DNA from: Aliidiomarina haloalkalitolerans
Lineage (GTDB): Bacteria; Pseudomonadota; Gammaproteobacteria; Enterobacterales; Alteromonadaceae
Length of the DNA: 64,000 nucleotides
Direction of reading: 5' to 3'
Assembly (NCBI RefSeq): GCF_003987315.1
Contig: NZ_PIPI01000005.1
Span: forward strand, 1-64,000
Shown: one piece after another, positions 8,501 to 18,261 of the stretch
Layout: each line of letters opens with the position of its first letter
Position numbering within the stretch: position 1 is the first letter of the stretch
Notes under the pieces: generated by a model
What the model was told of the DNA's origin: nothing
Databases searched by the model: none
The model's input: only the letters and a program-made list of their open reading frames with translations
Made by a program: the position numbers and the translations under genes

Positions 8501-9406
8501 ATGCTTGCTTTGAAGAAGACAAACTTTGGTTTGAAGACTAATTTAGGGGTCGTTGCGCTCTTAACTTTATCTTTTCTGGCTTTACAACTCTTGATCAGCC
8601 AACCCACCCAAGCGCAGGAGCTCACTGAAGCTGAGCTCGCTGATGGTGTGTATATGCTGGAAGGTCAGGGCGGTAATATGATGTTGGTGTCGACGCCGAC
8701 GCACACGGTGTTGGTAGATGCGCAGTTTGCGCGGATGGCTGAAGCCATTGCAATTACCTTGGCGCATAAAGCGTCGCAGCCGTTGTCGCTGTTAATCAAC
8801 ACCCATTTTCATGGTGACCATGTCGGTGCCAACCGTTATTTGCGCGAAGCATTAGGTGCAGAGATTCTGGCGCATGAAAATGTGTTGGTGCGCTTAACTG
8901 CCAATGAGGAGTTTCCGCGCGAAGGTTTGCCTAGCGAAACCATGACCGAGCGCAAGCAAATCGACCTTGGCGCCGTTAATCTTAGTATTCAACATTACCC
9001 GACTGCGCACACTGACGGTGACATCGTTATTTGGGTGGACGAATTAAATATTGTTCATGTCGGCGACTTGTTTTTTGTTGACCGCTTTCCGTTTGTTGAC
9101 CTGAGTGCGGGCGGGACGGTGCAAGGCTATATCGACGCAATTAATGCGGTGCTCGCACGTGCGAATGAACAAACCCAAATCATTCCTGGTCACGGCCCGC
9201 TCTCGACAACGGCGGATTATGTCCACTTGCGTGACATGATCATTGCAACCCGCGAGCAAGTGCGTGAATGGCATGCAGCTGGCGCTGATGTCGACACCAT
9301 GGTTGCGACGGGGCTCGGCGAGAAGTGGCAGGACTGGACGTGGAATTTTATTAACGAAGAGCGCTGGATTCGCACCTTGCACAATGATTTGTTGGCATCC
9401 CAGTAA
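8501..9406 (+). CDS. Exported metallo-beta-lactamase-fold hydrolase
   Basis: A protein of 301 residues with an N-terminal signal peptide (hydrophobic core LGVVALLTLSFLALQLLI, then a QAQ|E-like site near residue 40), so probably periplasmic. It carries the complete zinc-binding set of the metallo-beta-lactamase superfamily: THFHGDH (HxHxDH) near residue 100, a histidine in TAHTDGD, an aspartate in HVGDLFF, and a histidine in IIPGHGP. The substrate cannot be told from sequence; family members include lactamases, lactonases, phosphodiesterases and alkylsulfatases. It has its own terminators on both sides, so it is probably monocistronic. It could belong functionally with the neighbouring phosphatase genes, but nothing in the sequence proves that. 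Confidence 0.75.
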   Translation: MLALKKTNFGLKTNLGVVALLTLSFLALQLLISQPTQAQELTEAELADGVYMLEGQGGNMMLVSTPTHTVLVDAQFARMAEAIAITLAHKASQPLSLLINTHFHGDHVGANRYLREALGAEILAHENVLVRLTANEEFPREGLPSETMTERKQIDLGAVNLSIQHYPTAHTDGDIVIWVDELNIVHVGDLFFVDRFPFVDLSAGGTVQGYIDAINAVLARANEQTQIIPGHGPLSTTADYVHLRDMIIATREQVREWHAAGADVDTMVATGLGEKWQDWTWNFINEERWIRTLHNDLLASQ

Positions 9407-9438
9407 GCGCCTGCGTTTAACTAACATAACAAAACGCA

Positions 9439-9470
9439 AGCCACTAACGACATCAGTCGCTAGTGGCTTT
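9439..9470. terminator. Bidirectional terminator between convergent genes
   Basis: A 13-bp stem with one mismatch (AGCCACTAACGAC / GTCGCTAGTGGCT) and an ATCA loop lies between the convergent ends of the metallo-hydrolase gene (plus) and the metallophosphoesterase gene (minus). Short T-rich runs on each side suit termination from both directions. Confidence 0.75.
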
Positions 9471-9496
9471 CTGTTTTGCTTCGAGCCAGTTCGCTA

Positions 9497-10972
9497 CTAA
9501 GGCTGAATCACTTCCGTGCCATTCCAACAGCGAGTTTCCCGCGGCTTGTTGGGGTTGCTGCAGCGATGTAAATACAGCGGGGAGTCACTGCCAATTGCTT
9601 TGTTGTGCACGCTGACACTGCCGTCTTCGGCTTTAACGAGGTCAAAGGCGTCGAACAGTTCGCCAGTGACGGTGCGGGCTTCGTAGTGCAAGCGCTCTTC
9701 GGTAAAGCGTAAGGTTTGGAACAACTGTAGTTCTTCCGCAGTGGCTTGCATGAATTTCGCGGAGTCGTCCGACACTAAATACATTTTAGGGCCTGCAACC
9801 GACACCACATACATGGGTCCGTACCGTGTTAACTGACCACTCGTTCCTTCGGTGTGATTCTGTCCTCGGCCGTACGTATGGTCGTGGCCTTGCAGCACAA
9901 GGTCGACGCCAAACTCATCGAATACGGGTTGCCAATACTTGCGCAATGCCGGGTTATCTCGGCCTAAAGACACTGAAAACATCGGGTGGTGATAGGTCAC
10001 AACAGTCCATTGGTTCGGGTTATTTTGCAGTACTTCGCGTAACCATTCGGCTTGTATGCGCGCCATGTCGTCACTTTGCACCGCTTCCATGGAGTCGAGT
10101 GAAATAAAGCGCACGCCTTGGTAATCGCTATACCACACCGAGCGCTGTAATGGTTCTGGGCCATTGGCGGCTACGGCGAAGTGGGTTTCCCATTGCGGCA
10201 CAATAGTGCGCGGGCCGTCATCGTGTTCAATGTACTCGTGGTTGCCGGGCGTCACGAACTGCGCAATCATGCCATTGGCCCAACCGCCCGCGTCAAACCA
10301 CTCGCCCCATTCGTTGTCGTGCTCGCCATAACGCGAGTTCACGAGATCGCCGGCATGCACCATGACCATGGCTTCCGGTGTGCTGCGAAATGCTTCACGA
10401 ATAACTCGCGAAAAGTGTGATTTCACTGCGTTTTGCGCGTCACCAAAGTAAATGGCTGAAAAGGGTGCAAATTCGGCTTTCGGTGTACGGAATTGAAACC
10501 ATTCGCTCCAAGCGACTTGCTCAGGGCCGTTTGCTTCTGAGCTCGCTGCCGCCGTATGGCTGCCACCACGCACGCGATAGGCATACAGGGTGTCGGGCTC
10601 CAGATTGTTAAACGTCACGTGATGGTGGTGTGCGTCACCGTTTGTCGTAGACAGCGCTAATGTTTGTCCCTGCACCGTTGTGGCAACGTAGTGTAAGCCT
10701 GGTGTGTCTAAAGCTGGCGAAATTTCAGCAACCGCAAAAGTAACTGAACTGTCGGTACGCCATGTGACTTGATGGCTACGCTCGGCTGCGGCACCCGGAA
10801 GCAACACAATGCGGTCCGGAAACATAGTCGGCGCGTAGCGAATCACGCCTTCGGGTACTAAAACATTTCGTTCGACTTGCGGTGCTGGTTGGTAGTTGGT
10901 TGTGACAACAGGTGTCACATCGTGGGCAGCTAAGGGCGCGGTGAGAGCAAAAGCTAAGAGGCTAATCGACAT
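9497..10972 (-). CDS. Purple-acid-phosphatase-like metallophosphoesterase
   Basis: An exported protein of 491 residues with a short signal peptide (ISLLAFALTAPLAAHD). The N-terminal region, about residues 40-160, is a fibronectin/PAP-N-like domain with the strand NLEPDTLYAYRVRGG. The catalytic domain has the five metal-binding blocks of calcineurin-like phosphoesterases: YFGDAQ, HAGDLVNSR, TPGNHEY, TYHHPMF and QGHDHTYGR. Members hydrolyse phosphomonoesters or diesters in the periplasm or outside the cell. It follows the TonB receptor gene on the same strand after an 83-bp gap with a terminator hairpin, so it may be expressed by partial readthrough. A role in phosphate scavenging fits the neighbours and is inference. 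Confidence 0.8.
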   Translation of the reverse strand: MSISLLAFALTAPLAAHDVTPVVTTNYQPAPQVERNVLVPEGVIRYAPTMFPDRIVLLPGAAAERSHQVTWRTDSSVTFAVAEISPALDTPGLHYVATTVQGQTLALSTTNGDAHHHHVTFNNLEPDTLYAYRVRGGSHTAAASSEANGPEQVAWSEWFQFRTPKAEFAPFSAIYFGDAQNAVKSHFSRVIREAFRSTPEAMVMVHAGDLVNSRYGEHDNEWGEWFDAGGWANGMIAQFVTPGNHEYIEHDDGPRTIVPQWETHFAVAANGPEPLQRSVWYSDYQGVRFISLDSMEAVQSDDMARIQAEWLREVLQNNPNQWTVVTYHHPMFSVSLGRDNPALRKYWQPVFDEFGVDLVLQGHDHTYGRGQNHTEGTSGQLTRYGPMYVVSVAGPKMYLVSDDSAKFMQATAEELQLFQTLRFTEERLHYEARTVTGELFDAFDLVKAEDGSVSVHNKAIGSDSPLYLHRCSNPNKPRETRCWNGTEVIQP

Positions 10973-11008
10973 GATGTTTCTCTCTTTTGTCAGGTTAGGT
11001 AAAAAAGT

Positions 11009-11040
11009 AAAACCGAAGCACCTCCTTATGCTTCGGTTTT
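11009..11040 (-). terminator. Terminator hairpin between TonB receptor and phosphoesterase genes
   Basis: A perfect 12-bp inverted repeat AAAACCGAAGCA / TGCTTCGGTTTT with an eight-base loop lies 15 bp past the receptor stop codon. On the minus strand the stem ends in TTTT. It may terminate, or only attenuate, transcription into the downstream phosphoesterase gene. Confidence 0.75.
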
Positions 11041-11055
11041 CACAGAGAGCCAGTG

Positions 11056-13905
11056 TTAGAAGTTAGCGCGAATTCCAACTTGCCAAGCGCGGCCGAATTG
11101 CTCGTGCTCGTACACTCGGGTGCGGTCGCCTTGATAGCGAATCGCACGTGAGTTGCTCAGGTTGCTCGCTTCAGTGAACACGGTGAACATGTCATTGATT
11201 TTGTAGCTGGCGGTGAAGTCCATGGTGCCGCGGCCGTCCCAGTACACGTTCAAGCCTGGGTTAGCCGTGTCGTAGGCATCAATGAACTCAGAGCGATAGT
11301 TGTATGCCAACTGTGCACTGAAACGTTCAGAGTCGTAGTTCAGGCCAAGGTTGTAAGTATGCTTACTGGTGCCGGCAAGGTCAGTTTTACCAATTCCAAA
11401 TGGTAAGTCTGCAGACGACTGGGTATGGGTGTAGTTGGCTAAGAAACCGAAGCCTGACCAGAAGCCTGGTAAGTTTGCTAAGGTTTGCTGCCAGTTCACT
11501 TCAAATCCGTACAATTCGCCGCTGTTTGCGTTTTCAGGGCGCGTCATCCGGAAACCGTCGAACTCACCACCGACGAAGGTGCTCCGGGCTTTAAAGATTG
11601 GATCTTTCAAGTCTTTGTAGAAAGCACCCGCTGAGATTAGTCCGAGTGGCTCAATATAGTATTCAGCCATTAAGTCGAAACTATGCGCAAACGTTGGCTT
11701 TAGGTCGGTGTTACCAATGTCGATTGTTCCGACGCCAGTTTCACGATCTTCGATGACAAAATACGGGGCCATGTCAGTGAAGTTTGGTCGGCTAAGTGCA
11801 GTGCTGTAGGCTGCACGCAGCACGATACCATTGTCTAACTCGTGACGCAGATGGGCACTTGGGAAGAACTTGGTGTAGTCATTCTTCGCAGAAACAGGCA
11901 TTGCTTCTTCGGTGTCCGCATCGAATTCAAAAGCGTCACCGGTGATTTTCGTATGCTCGACTCGTGCACCGAAAACTACGGTGGTGTTGTCCCAAGCCAA
12001 GGTATTCATGGCGTAGGCGGCATAGGTGTCTTCGCTCGCTGTGTAGTCACCCGTTACCGAGGCGGCGACGCGTGGTAAGTAGTCTTCATTTTCGAACAGC
12101 GAACCGTAGCGTGCGACGTAGTCACGAATCATTTTCGGACCATTGTGGTAGAAGCCATCGAATGGACGCGAATGGCGGTCGATAATAATGTCTGCGAAAG
12201 CAGGCGCTCCGGCACCGACGCTATTGCGCATCCGGTCTTCGTCACTGAACTTTTCACGTAAGCGCATTTTCGCACCAAATCTAAAGGTTGAGAATGCGTT
12301 ACCCCATTCGCCCGGCATGGTGAAATTAATCGCGTAGGACTGCTCTTTGTCTTCAGACTCACCAAAACGACGCTCATAACGACGCCAGCTCAAGTCTTCA
12401 AGTGGGAAGTTAAAGTCAGAGCGCACAACGTTATTGTTGCTGTCGAGAACCTGATAGGTTGGGAAGTCAGGGTTACTGTAATCATATGCAACACGAGGAC
12501 GCGAGCTCTCACGATACAGCAGATAATCACGGTCTGGGTATTTCTGTGACGCTCGGCTGTATGCAGCTGAGTAGTCGATGGTCATGTTGTCGAGGAAGTG
12601 TCGACCACCAAACTGGGTTGCATTGATGCGGTTCACAAACGTCCGATGACGCATTTCTTTTTCGAAGGTTGTGCGACCAGAAACACCGGTGACTGAATTT
12701 GAGCCAGCTTCGAAACGATCGTACTCAATGACTAATGAGTCACGGTATTCATAGTCTTCAAAGCGCGAATAAGTATGGCTTAAGAAGAAATGCGCGTCGT
12801 CGGTTGGGCGGAAGTCAAGGCGTGCAGTGGCGCCAGTGCGGCTGCGTTTCACTTCGTAATCTTTAAATTCGGTCACTTCTGGCAAGAATACACCGTCGTC
12901 TTCAAACCAAGTGTGCTCGATGTTATCGGTAACGCGATTGGTTTCGCTGTCATTAAATGACACCAGTAAACCAATGTTCTCGCGCTCGCCAAAACGGTCA
13001 CCAAAAGTTGCTGCAACACGATGTGAGTCGCCATTGCCTTTTTCGTTGCGTCCCATAGCGACGCTGCCGCGCATGATGCGGCCACGGCTATCAAGAGCAC
13101 CTTGAGTCACAATGTTAATGTTACCAGCGATGGCGTCAGCGTCCATGTCTGGCGTAATGGCTTTGGTTAGCTCTAAAGCTGCAATCACATCAGCTGGAAT
13201 GGTATCAAGGTCAACGGCACGCGTGCTGCCGTCTGGCGAGGGTAAGACAATACCGTCAATTGAAACGTTGGCGTACTCTAACGGTGCTCCGCGCACGTTG
13301 ACATATTTACCTTCACCTTGGTCACGCTGAATGGATGCGCCAGGAATCCGTTGCATGGACTCAGCAACGTTGGCGTCGGGAAAGCGCCCAAGAAAGTCAG
13401 AAGAAACCACAGATTTGATATTGTCAGACGCACGCTGTGCGTTTAATGCTCGGGCTTGACCACCGCGGCTACCTACAACCTGAATGCGCTCAACGGCAAG
13501 TTGTTCAAGTTCGAATAGGAACTCCTGACCAGCGTTAGCAGTAACGACTGCAGCAACGGTTTGGTTTTCGTAACCAATAAAGTCGACGCTTAGTTCATAG
13601 TTGCCGGCTGGTAAGCCGTCGATCCGGAAACGACCTTGGCGATCCGTTGCTACTTCGCGGTTGGTGCCGAGTACGCGAATGAGTGCACCTTGTAAGGCTT
13701 GGCCTTCCGGGCTTACCACTTGGCCACGAATGGACGGGGCGTTAATGGTTTGTACCGAAGCGGCAACCGTATTAACTTGCGTTTGCGCTTGTACAGTTGC
13801 GGTGTAGCCGGTGAGGGCAGCCGCAACAGCAAGGGAAACGAGTGCGCGTTTTGCGAAGGTGCGCATAGGTTGGTGTTGTGAGTGAGTATGGCGAACAGTA
13901 GTCAT
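11056..13905 (-). CDS. TonB-dependent outer-membrane receptor with carboxypeptidase-regulatory-like domain
   Basis: A protein of 949 residues. A signal peptide (hydrophobic core LVSLAVAAALTGY, site VQAQ near residue 41) is followed by a carboxypeptidase-regulatory-like Ig fold (about 58-140, with SIRGQVVSPEGQALQGA and GRFRIDGLPAGNYEL). Next come a TonB plug (about 160-270, with SVVSSDFLGRFPDANVAE and IQRDQGEGKYVNVRG) and a 22-strand-type barrel ending in a terminal Phe. The plug style matches the Xanthomonas/Caulobacter family of TonB-dependent transporters, which take up carbohydrates and other large nutrients. The neighbouring phosphatases and an upstream Pho-box-like site point to an organic phosphate substrate such as phytate or its products; that is inference. 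No sigma/anti-sigma signalling extension is visible. Confidence 0.88.
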   Translation of the reverse strand: MTTVRHTHSQHQPMRTFAKRALVSLAVAAALTGYTATVQAQTQVNTVAASVQTINAPSIRGQVVSPEGQALQGALIRVLGTNREVATDRQGRFRIDGLPAGNYELSVDFIGYENQTVAAVVTANAGQEFLFELEQLAVERIQVVGSRGGQARALNAQRASDNIKSVVSSDFLGRFPDANVAESMQRIPGASIQRDQGEGKYVNVRGAPLEYANVSIDGIVLPSPDGSTRAVDLDTIPADVIAALELTKAITPDMDADAIAGNINIVTQGALDSRGRIMRGSVAMGRNEKGNGDSHRVAATFGDRFGERENIGLLVSFNDSETNRVTDNIEHTWFEDDGVFLPEVTEFKDYEVKRSRTGATARLDFRPTDDAHFFLSHTYSRFEDYEYRDSLVIEYDRFEAGSNSVTGVSGRTTFEKEMRHRTFVNRINATQFGGRHFLDNMTIDYSAAYSRASQKYPDRDYLLYRESSRPRVAYDYSNPDFPTYQVLDSNNNVVRSDFNFPLEDLSWRRYERRFGESEDKEQSYAINFTMPGEWGNAFSTFRFGAKMRLREKFSDEDRMRNSVGAGAPAFADIIIDRHSRPFDGFYHNGPKMIRDYVARYGSLFENEDYLPRVAASVTGDYTASEDTYAAYAMNTLAWDNTTVVFGARVEHTKITGDAFEFDADTEEAMPVSAKNDYTKFFPSAHLRHELDNGIVLRAAYSTALSRPNFTDMAPYFVIEDRETGVGTIDIGNTDLKPTFAHSFDLMAEYYIEPLGLISAGAFYKDLKDPIFKARSTFVGGEFDGFRMTRPENANSGELYGFEVNWQQTLANLPGFWSGFGFLANYTHTQSSADLPFGIGKTDLAGTSKHTYNLGLNYDSERFSAQLAYNYRSEFIDAYDTANPGLNVYWDGRGTMDFTASYKINDMFTVFTEASNLSNSRAIRYQGDRTRVYEHEQFGRAWQVGIRANF

Positions 13906-14012
13906 GATGCAATCCCATCGTTTTAGTAATGATGGGAAGGCAGTGTAAGAAGGTTATGTGACAAAAGAGGTCAGCACTGATTACAATTTGTTTACATCTT
14001 TGCGCTAATTCG

Positions 14013-14030
14013 ATGACAGTTCCATGAAGA
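14013..14030 (-). promoter_or_regulatory. Putative PhoB box upstream of the TonB receptor gene
   Basis: On the minus strand the site reads TCTTCAT-GGAA-CTGTCAT, two 7-mers at the 11-bp spacing of the PhoB box. The second half matches the consensus CTGTCAT exactly; the first matches only in its distal part (TCAT). It lies about 110 bp upstream of the receptor ATG. It is weaker than the site at 15593 but gives the same reading, that the gene is induced by phosphate starvation. Confidence 0.5.
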
Positions 14031-14047
14031 GCCCTGCACCGCAGGGC
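14031..14047 (-). terminator. GC-rich hairpin after the MINPP-like phosphatase gene
   Basis: GCCCTGC / GCAGGGC with a three-base loop forms a strong short hairpin about 25 bp after the phosphatase stop codon. On the minus strand it is followed by TCTTC, not a clean T run, so it may be a weak terminator or attenuator. It directly abuts the Pho-box-like site of the receptor gene. Confidence 0.45.
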
Positions 14048-14071
14048 TTGCACTCAGAAAACAGAATTGAG

Positions 14072-15538
14072 CTACTCGATTTCGTAGCAGCTTTTCAGCT
14101 CGGCTAGTTGGTAAAAATAGCCGGAATACGCTTGGCAGTGCTTTGCAAACGGGGTTTCTTGTTCGTTCCACAGCATTCGCACCAGTGTCTGTCCTTGTTC
14201 ATTGCGATAGACGTCCCACTGAATATTCGCCCCCATCGGCGCAATAATCGCGGCGCGCCACGGGTTATTGCTGTAGCTATACGGCAAGTTCGGGTCGGCA
14301 CTTTGAGTTGCTTCTGGCAGTCCAAGCCAAGTGGCGACTGGCATCAACGCTTGGGCATGGGTAAAACGGAACATGGCAAACTCTTGATTGCCGGCAGCAG
14401 CTGCTTCTGCACGCTGAACCATGTCGACCACAAGGTTACGTGCCGCTGCATAGCTAATGTCTTCGTCAGCAAAGCCTGGGCCACGACCATAGAAAGAGTC
14501 CGCGTCGTCAATGAGTGCTAGCCACTCACGGGTCGGTTCAGGGATGAAACGCGTGAAGTCCGGTGCATTTTCTAAACTCAGGTTAATGGCAATGCTGAAG
14601 AGGTCATAGATTGCGAGCGCCGCATCATCGGCATTGTTAATTTGATCATCGGCATCGTCATAAGCGACGAATTGATACGCACCTTGTTCGAGTTTGTCGA
14701 TAAACGAGGGGTGAAATAGCGGTTCGAGAATTTCTCGGCTTGCCGACTGAGTGCGTGGATCGTTCAAGTAACCGTCCATGACGGCGGCCACACGTGGCCC
14801 GTCTTTGTAGTCGTCATAGCCTTCAGAACCTTCAGCGCTGTGGAAATAAACCACATGTTCGTCTGCGAATGCGGGTTGAAAGCGTTGCTGGTCTTCAGGG
14901 CGGGCTTGCAGCCAACCTTGAACAAAGGCTTCACCGCTGTCGCGCGCTCGTGAGCGGCCTGAATGCATGACACCAAAGGCTGCTGTTGCTGGCAGGTTAA
15001 CGAGCGTTTGGGCATGGCGCTGAATTAAGCGCACGGCCATGTCGCGGTGCTCTTGTCGCCCTAGCTCACTTAATTGCCCATAACCTAAGTCATGATGAAT
15101 ATTGAGCATGCTGACGACTGCTGCACCTAGTTCTTTGCCAAGCGGGGTTAGCGCTTGTTCACGTTGTGCTTGCAACCATAACTGCAGCACTAAGTCGTCG
15201 GCGTCTGGGCTAGATAACCCGCGTGAGCCATGTCGCGCTACGTGCTGTATGCTGATCAACTGATAGCCTGACGGCGGCACCGAGTAGCTGCTTAAGTCAG
15301 CCCGCGGTGCATACGGTGTTTTACTGGTGTAATAGGTGACGGTTGCTGTGCTACGGACGCTAAGGGCGTTTTTGTCATCTTGCGTGAAACTTGCAGGTGA
15401 CGCTGAACTACAGCCGAGCAATGTGGTCATACTGAAAGCTAACAATGCGGAGCGAGTGACGAAGCGCTTGGTGTCGAATTGCAGACGCGCAGGTGTTGAT
15501 GATGGCGCACGGGTTGCGGAAGAATGACGGTGAAGCAT
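14072..15538 (-). CDS. MINPP-like histidine phosphatase (phytase type), lipoprotein
   Basis: A protein of 488 residues. A lipoprotein signal ends in MTTLLGC with Cys43, and AAGGA lies eight bases before the ATG. The catalytic RHGSR motif (residues 102-106) of branch-2 histidine acid phosphatases is intact, after QHVA. Near the C-terminus FTHAQALMPVATWLGL (His394) aligns with the HAET region of multiple inositol polyphosphate phosphatases, and VRMLWNEQETPF matches their closing segment. The proton-donor position expected as Glu is Gln396 here. Family members remove phosphates from inositol hexakisphosphate and related compounds. It sits upstream of a TonB receptor gene on the same strand and has a strong Pho-box match, so a cell-surface or periplasmic phytase is the best reading; the substrate is not proven. 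Confidence 0.8.
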   Translation of the reverse strand: MLHRHSSATRAPSSTPARLQFDTKRFVTRSALLAFSMTTLLGCSSASPASFTQDDKNALSVRSTATVTYYTSKTPYAPRADLSSYSVPPSGYQLISIQHVARHGSRGLSSPDADDLVLQLWLQAQREQALTPLGKELGAAVVSMLNIHHDLGYGQLSELGRQEHRDMAVRLIQRHAQTLVNLPATAAFGVMHSGRSRARDSGEAFVQGWLQARPEDQQRFQPAFADEHVVYFHSAEGSEGYDDYKDGPRVAAVMDGYLNDPRTQSASREILEPLFHPSFIDKLEQGAYQFVAYDDADDQINNADDAALAIYDLFSIAINLSLENAPDFTRFIPEPTREWLALIDDADSFYGRGPGFADEDISYAAARNLVVDMVQRAEAAAAGNQEFAMFRFTHAQALMPVATWLGLPEATQSADPNLPYSYSNNPWRAAIIAPMGANIQWDVYRNEQGQTLVRMLWNEQETPFAKHCQAYSGYFYQLAELKSCYEIE

Positions 15539-15592
15539 AAATAGTCCTTTTTGCGAAAGCGGGGTACGTGTGCCCGCAGCCTAAACCGAGTG

Positions 15593-15611
15593 CATGACGG
15601 TTTCATGACAG
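15593..15611 (-). promoter_or_regulatory. Putative PhoB box upstream of the MINPP-like phosphatase gene
   Basis: On the minus strand the sequence is CTGTCATGAAACCGTCATG: CTGTCAT, four bases, then CCGTCAT. This is one mismatch from two perfect direct repeats at the spacing known for PhoB binding. It lies about 55 bp upstream of the ATG, a position suited to activation. It predicts induction under phosphate limitation. Confidence 0.7.
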
Positions 15612-15681
15612 CGCAAATTTGGGTCGCTGGAATGTAAGTGATCGCAAACTGTATAAATCTTGCAAAACCGCGAAAACATGC

Positions 15682-15710
15682 TTGCCGCAGGGATCTCAGC
15701 TTGGTAAAGT
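15682..15710 (+). promoter_or_regulatory. Possible sigma-70 promoter of mreB
   Basis: TTGCCG and TAAAGT are separated by exactly 17 bp, about 60 bp upstream of the mreB ATG. Both boxes are about four of six matches to consensus, so this is a moderate call. Confidence 0.4.
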
Positions 15711-15753
15711 TAGCGCTACATTTTGTTAATGTTCACCACAATAATCACGTTAA

Positions 15754-16812
<1,059 letters not shown>

Positions 16813-16815
16813 ACC

Positions 16816-17712
16816 GTGTCGACTCCGCTATTTATTCGAACGGTCTCCTTGCGTGTGCGTTTAACGCTAGCCTTAGTGCTAGCGTTTTTGCTTATTTTCG
16901 CAGACCACCGCCTTGGCGCCATGCAACAAGCTCGGATGTTTCTAAACTCAGTGATTAGCCCGGTGCAATACTTGGCGGTGATGCCTGAGCAAAGTCTTGA
17001 TAACCTGGTTTACCGCCTGCAAAGTCGGCGCAGTTTAATTGCCGAAAACGACCGTCTGAAGCGCGACATGCTTGACTTGCAAGGGCAGCTGCAGCGGTTC
17101 GAATTTCTTGCTTTAGAAAATGATCGGTTGCGGACTTTGTTGGCCAGCGATGAGCGCCGTGAGCGTTTGCGCATGGTCGCCGAGGTCATTGCTGTCGACT
17201 CCGACCCGTTTACCCATCAAGTGGTGGTGAACAAAGGTACGCGGCATGGTGTGTATATTGGGCAACCGGTGATTGACGCAGAAGGTGTGGTTGGTCAAGT
17301 TGTTGACGTTGGCGTGATTACCGCTCGAGTGATTCTGCTAACTGACCAAAGCCATGCCATTCCGACTCGTGCGCAAGCCAGCGGTATTCGCGTCATCGCC
17401 CAAGGTGTCGGTGAAACCAATACCCTCGAATTAATGCATGTGCCGCACTCAACTGAGTTACAAGTTGGTGACTTATTAATGTCGTCAGGGCTTGGCGGTG
17501 TGTTTCCAGAAGGCTACCCGGTTGCGCGCATTACGGCGATTATCCGTGACGAGTCGTTACCCTTCGCACAAGTACGCGCGACGCCAGTGGCAAACTTAGA
17601 CCGTATTCGAATGCTGCTGCTGTTGTGGGAAAGTGATAGTGAATACCAGCCGCTTAACGGTGACGCGACTGAAAGCGCCAACGCGAGTGACCTGCCAGAG
17701 GAGCGCCGCTAA
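16816..17712 (+). CDS. mreC: Rod-shape determining protein MreC
   Basis: Bitopic inner-membrane protein of 298 residues with a GTG start three bases after the mreB stop. A transmembrane helix (about 12-30) is followed by a coiled coil (about 60-105, rich in Leu, Arg and Glu) and the beta-rich periplasmic MreC domain. It links MreB filaments to the wall synthases. The short acidic tail after residue 270 looks disordered. The stop overlaps the mreD start by one base. Confidence 0.95.
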   Translation: MSTPLFIRTVSLRVRLTLALVLAFLLIFADHRLGAMQQARMFLNSVISPVQYLAVMPEQSLDNLVYRLQSRRSLIAENDRLKRDMLDLQGQLQRFEFLALENDRLRTLLASDERRERLRMVAEVIAVDSDPFTHQVVVNKGTRHGVYIGQPVIDAEGVVGQVVDVGVITARVILLTDQSHAIPTRAQASGIRVIAQGVGETNTLELMHVPHSTELQVGDLLMSSGLGGVFPEGYPVARITAIIRDESLPFAQVRATPVANLDRIRMLLLLWESDSEYQPLNGDATESANASDLPEERR

Positions 17713-18197
17713 TGTTGGGTCGGATTCTACAACGTACGATTATTCTCATTACTTTTGTGCTGGCGCTGATTCTTGCGGTGATGCCGATGTCGCTCGCCAT
17801 TGCGCCATGGCGCCCCGAGTGGCCGTTACTGGTGCTAGTGTATTGGATTATCGCCTTACCGCATCGGGTCAATATTGGCTATGCAGCGGGGGTTGGTTTA
17901 GCGGTTGATGTCTTACTAGGCTCAACGCTCGGCTTCCATACCGCCGCCTATGCAATTGTTGCGTATCCAGCCGCACGTTATTACAGCCGTATTCGTAATT
18001 TTTCACTGTCACAGCAAGCCTTGCTGGTGATGGTGTTGGTGTTTGTTGCCCGCGCCATTGTCTACATATTTGAACACTATTTAAATAACGCCCCGCTGAT
18101 GTGGCATTACTTTTGGCCAGCGCTCAGCTCTGCATTGTTTTGGCCTTGGGTGTTTTTAATGCTGCGCAAAGTGCGCCGTAAGTTTCTTGTCCGTTAA
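17712..18197 (+). CDS. mreD: Rod-shape determining protein MreD
   Basis: Polytopic inner-membrane protein of 161 residues with about five hydrophobic helices, the usual size for MreD. It works with MreB and MreC in the elongasome. The start ATG overlaps the mreC stop (TAATG), so the three genes are translationally coupled. Confidence 0.93.
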   Translation: MLGRILQRTIILITFVLALILAVMPMSLAIAPWRPEWPLLVLVYWIIALPHRVNIGYAAGVGLAVDVLLGSTLGFHTAAYAIVAYPAARYYSRIRNFSLSQQALLVMVLVFVARAIVYIFEHYLNNAPLMWHYFWPALSSALFWPWVFLMLRKVRRKFLVR

Positions 18198-18200
18198 TTT

Positions 18201-18248
18201 AACCTGTAAAGAATGTAACCTGTAAAGAATGTAAGGCGTAAAGAGTGG
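18201..18248. repeat. 16-bp tandem repeat between mreD and maf
   Basis: Two identical 16-bp units (AACCTGTAAAGAATGT at 18201 and 18217) are followed by a third degenerate unit (AAGGCGTAAAGAGTGG). They fill most of the gap between mreD and maf. Other short intergenic tandem repeats of this style occur elsewhere in the window. Confidence 0.85.
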
Positions 18249-18261
18249 TAGTACGTGAATA

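Noticed and set aside
8501-9406. True antibiotic-resistance metallo-beta-lactamase
   Set aside because: The zinc motifs are common to the whole superfamily and nothing specific to lactamase subclasses was evident.
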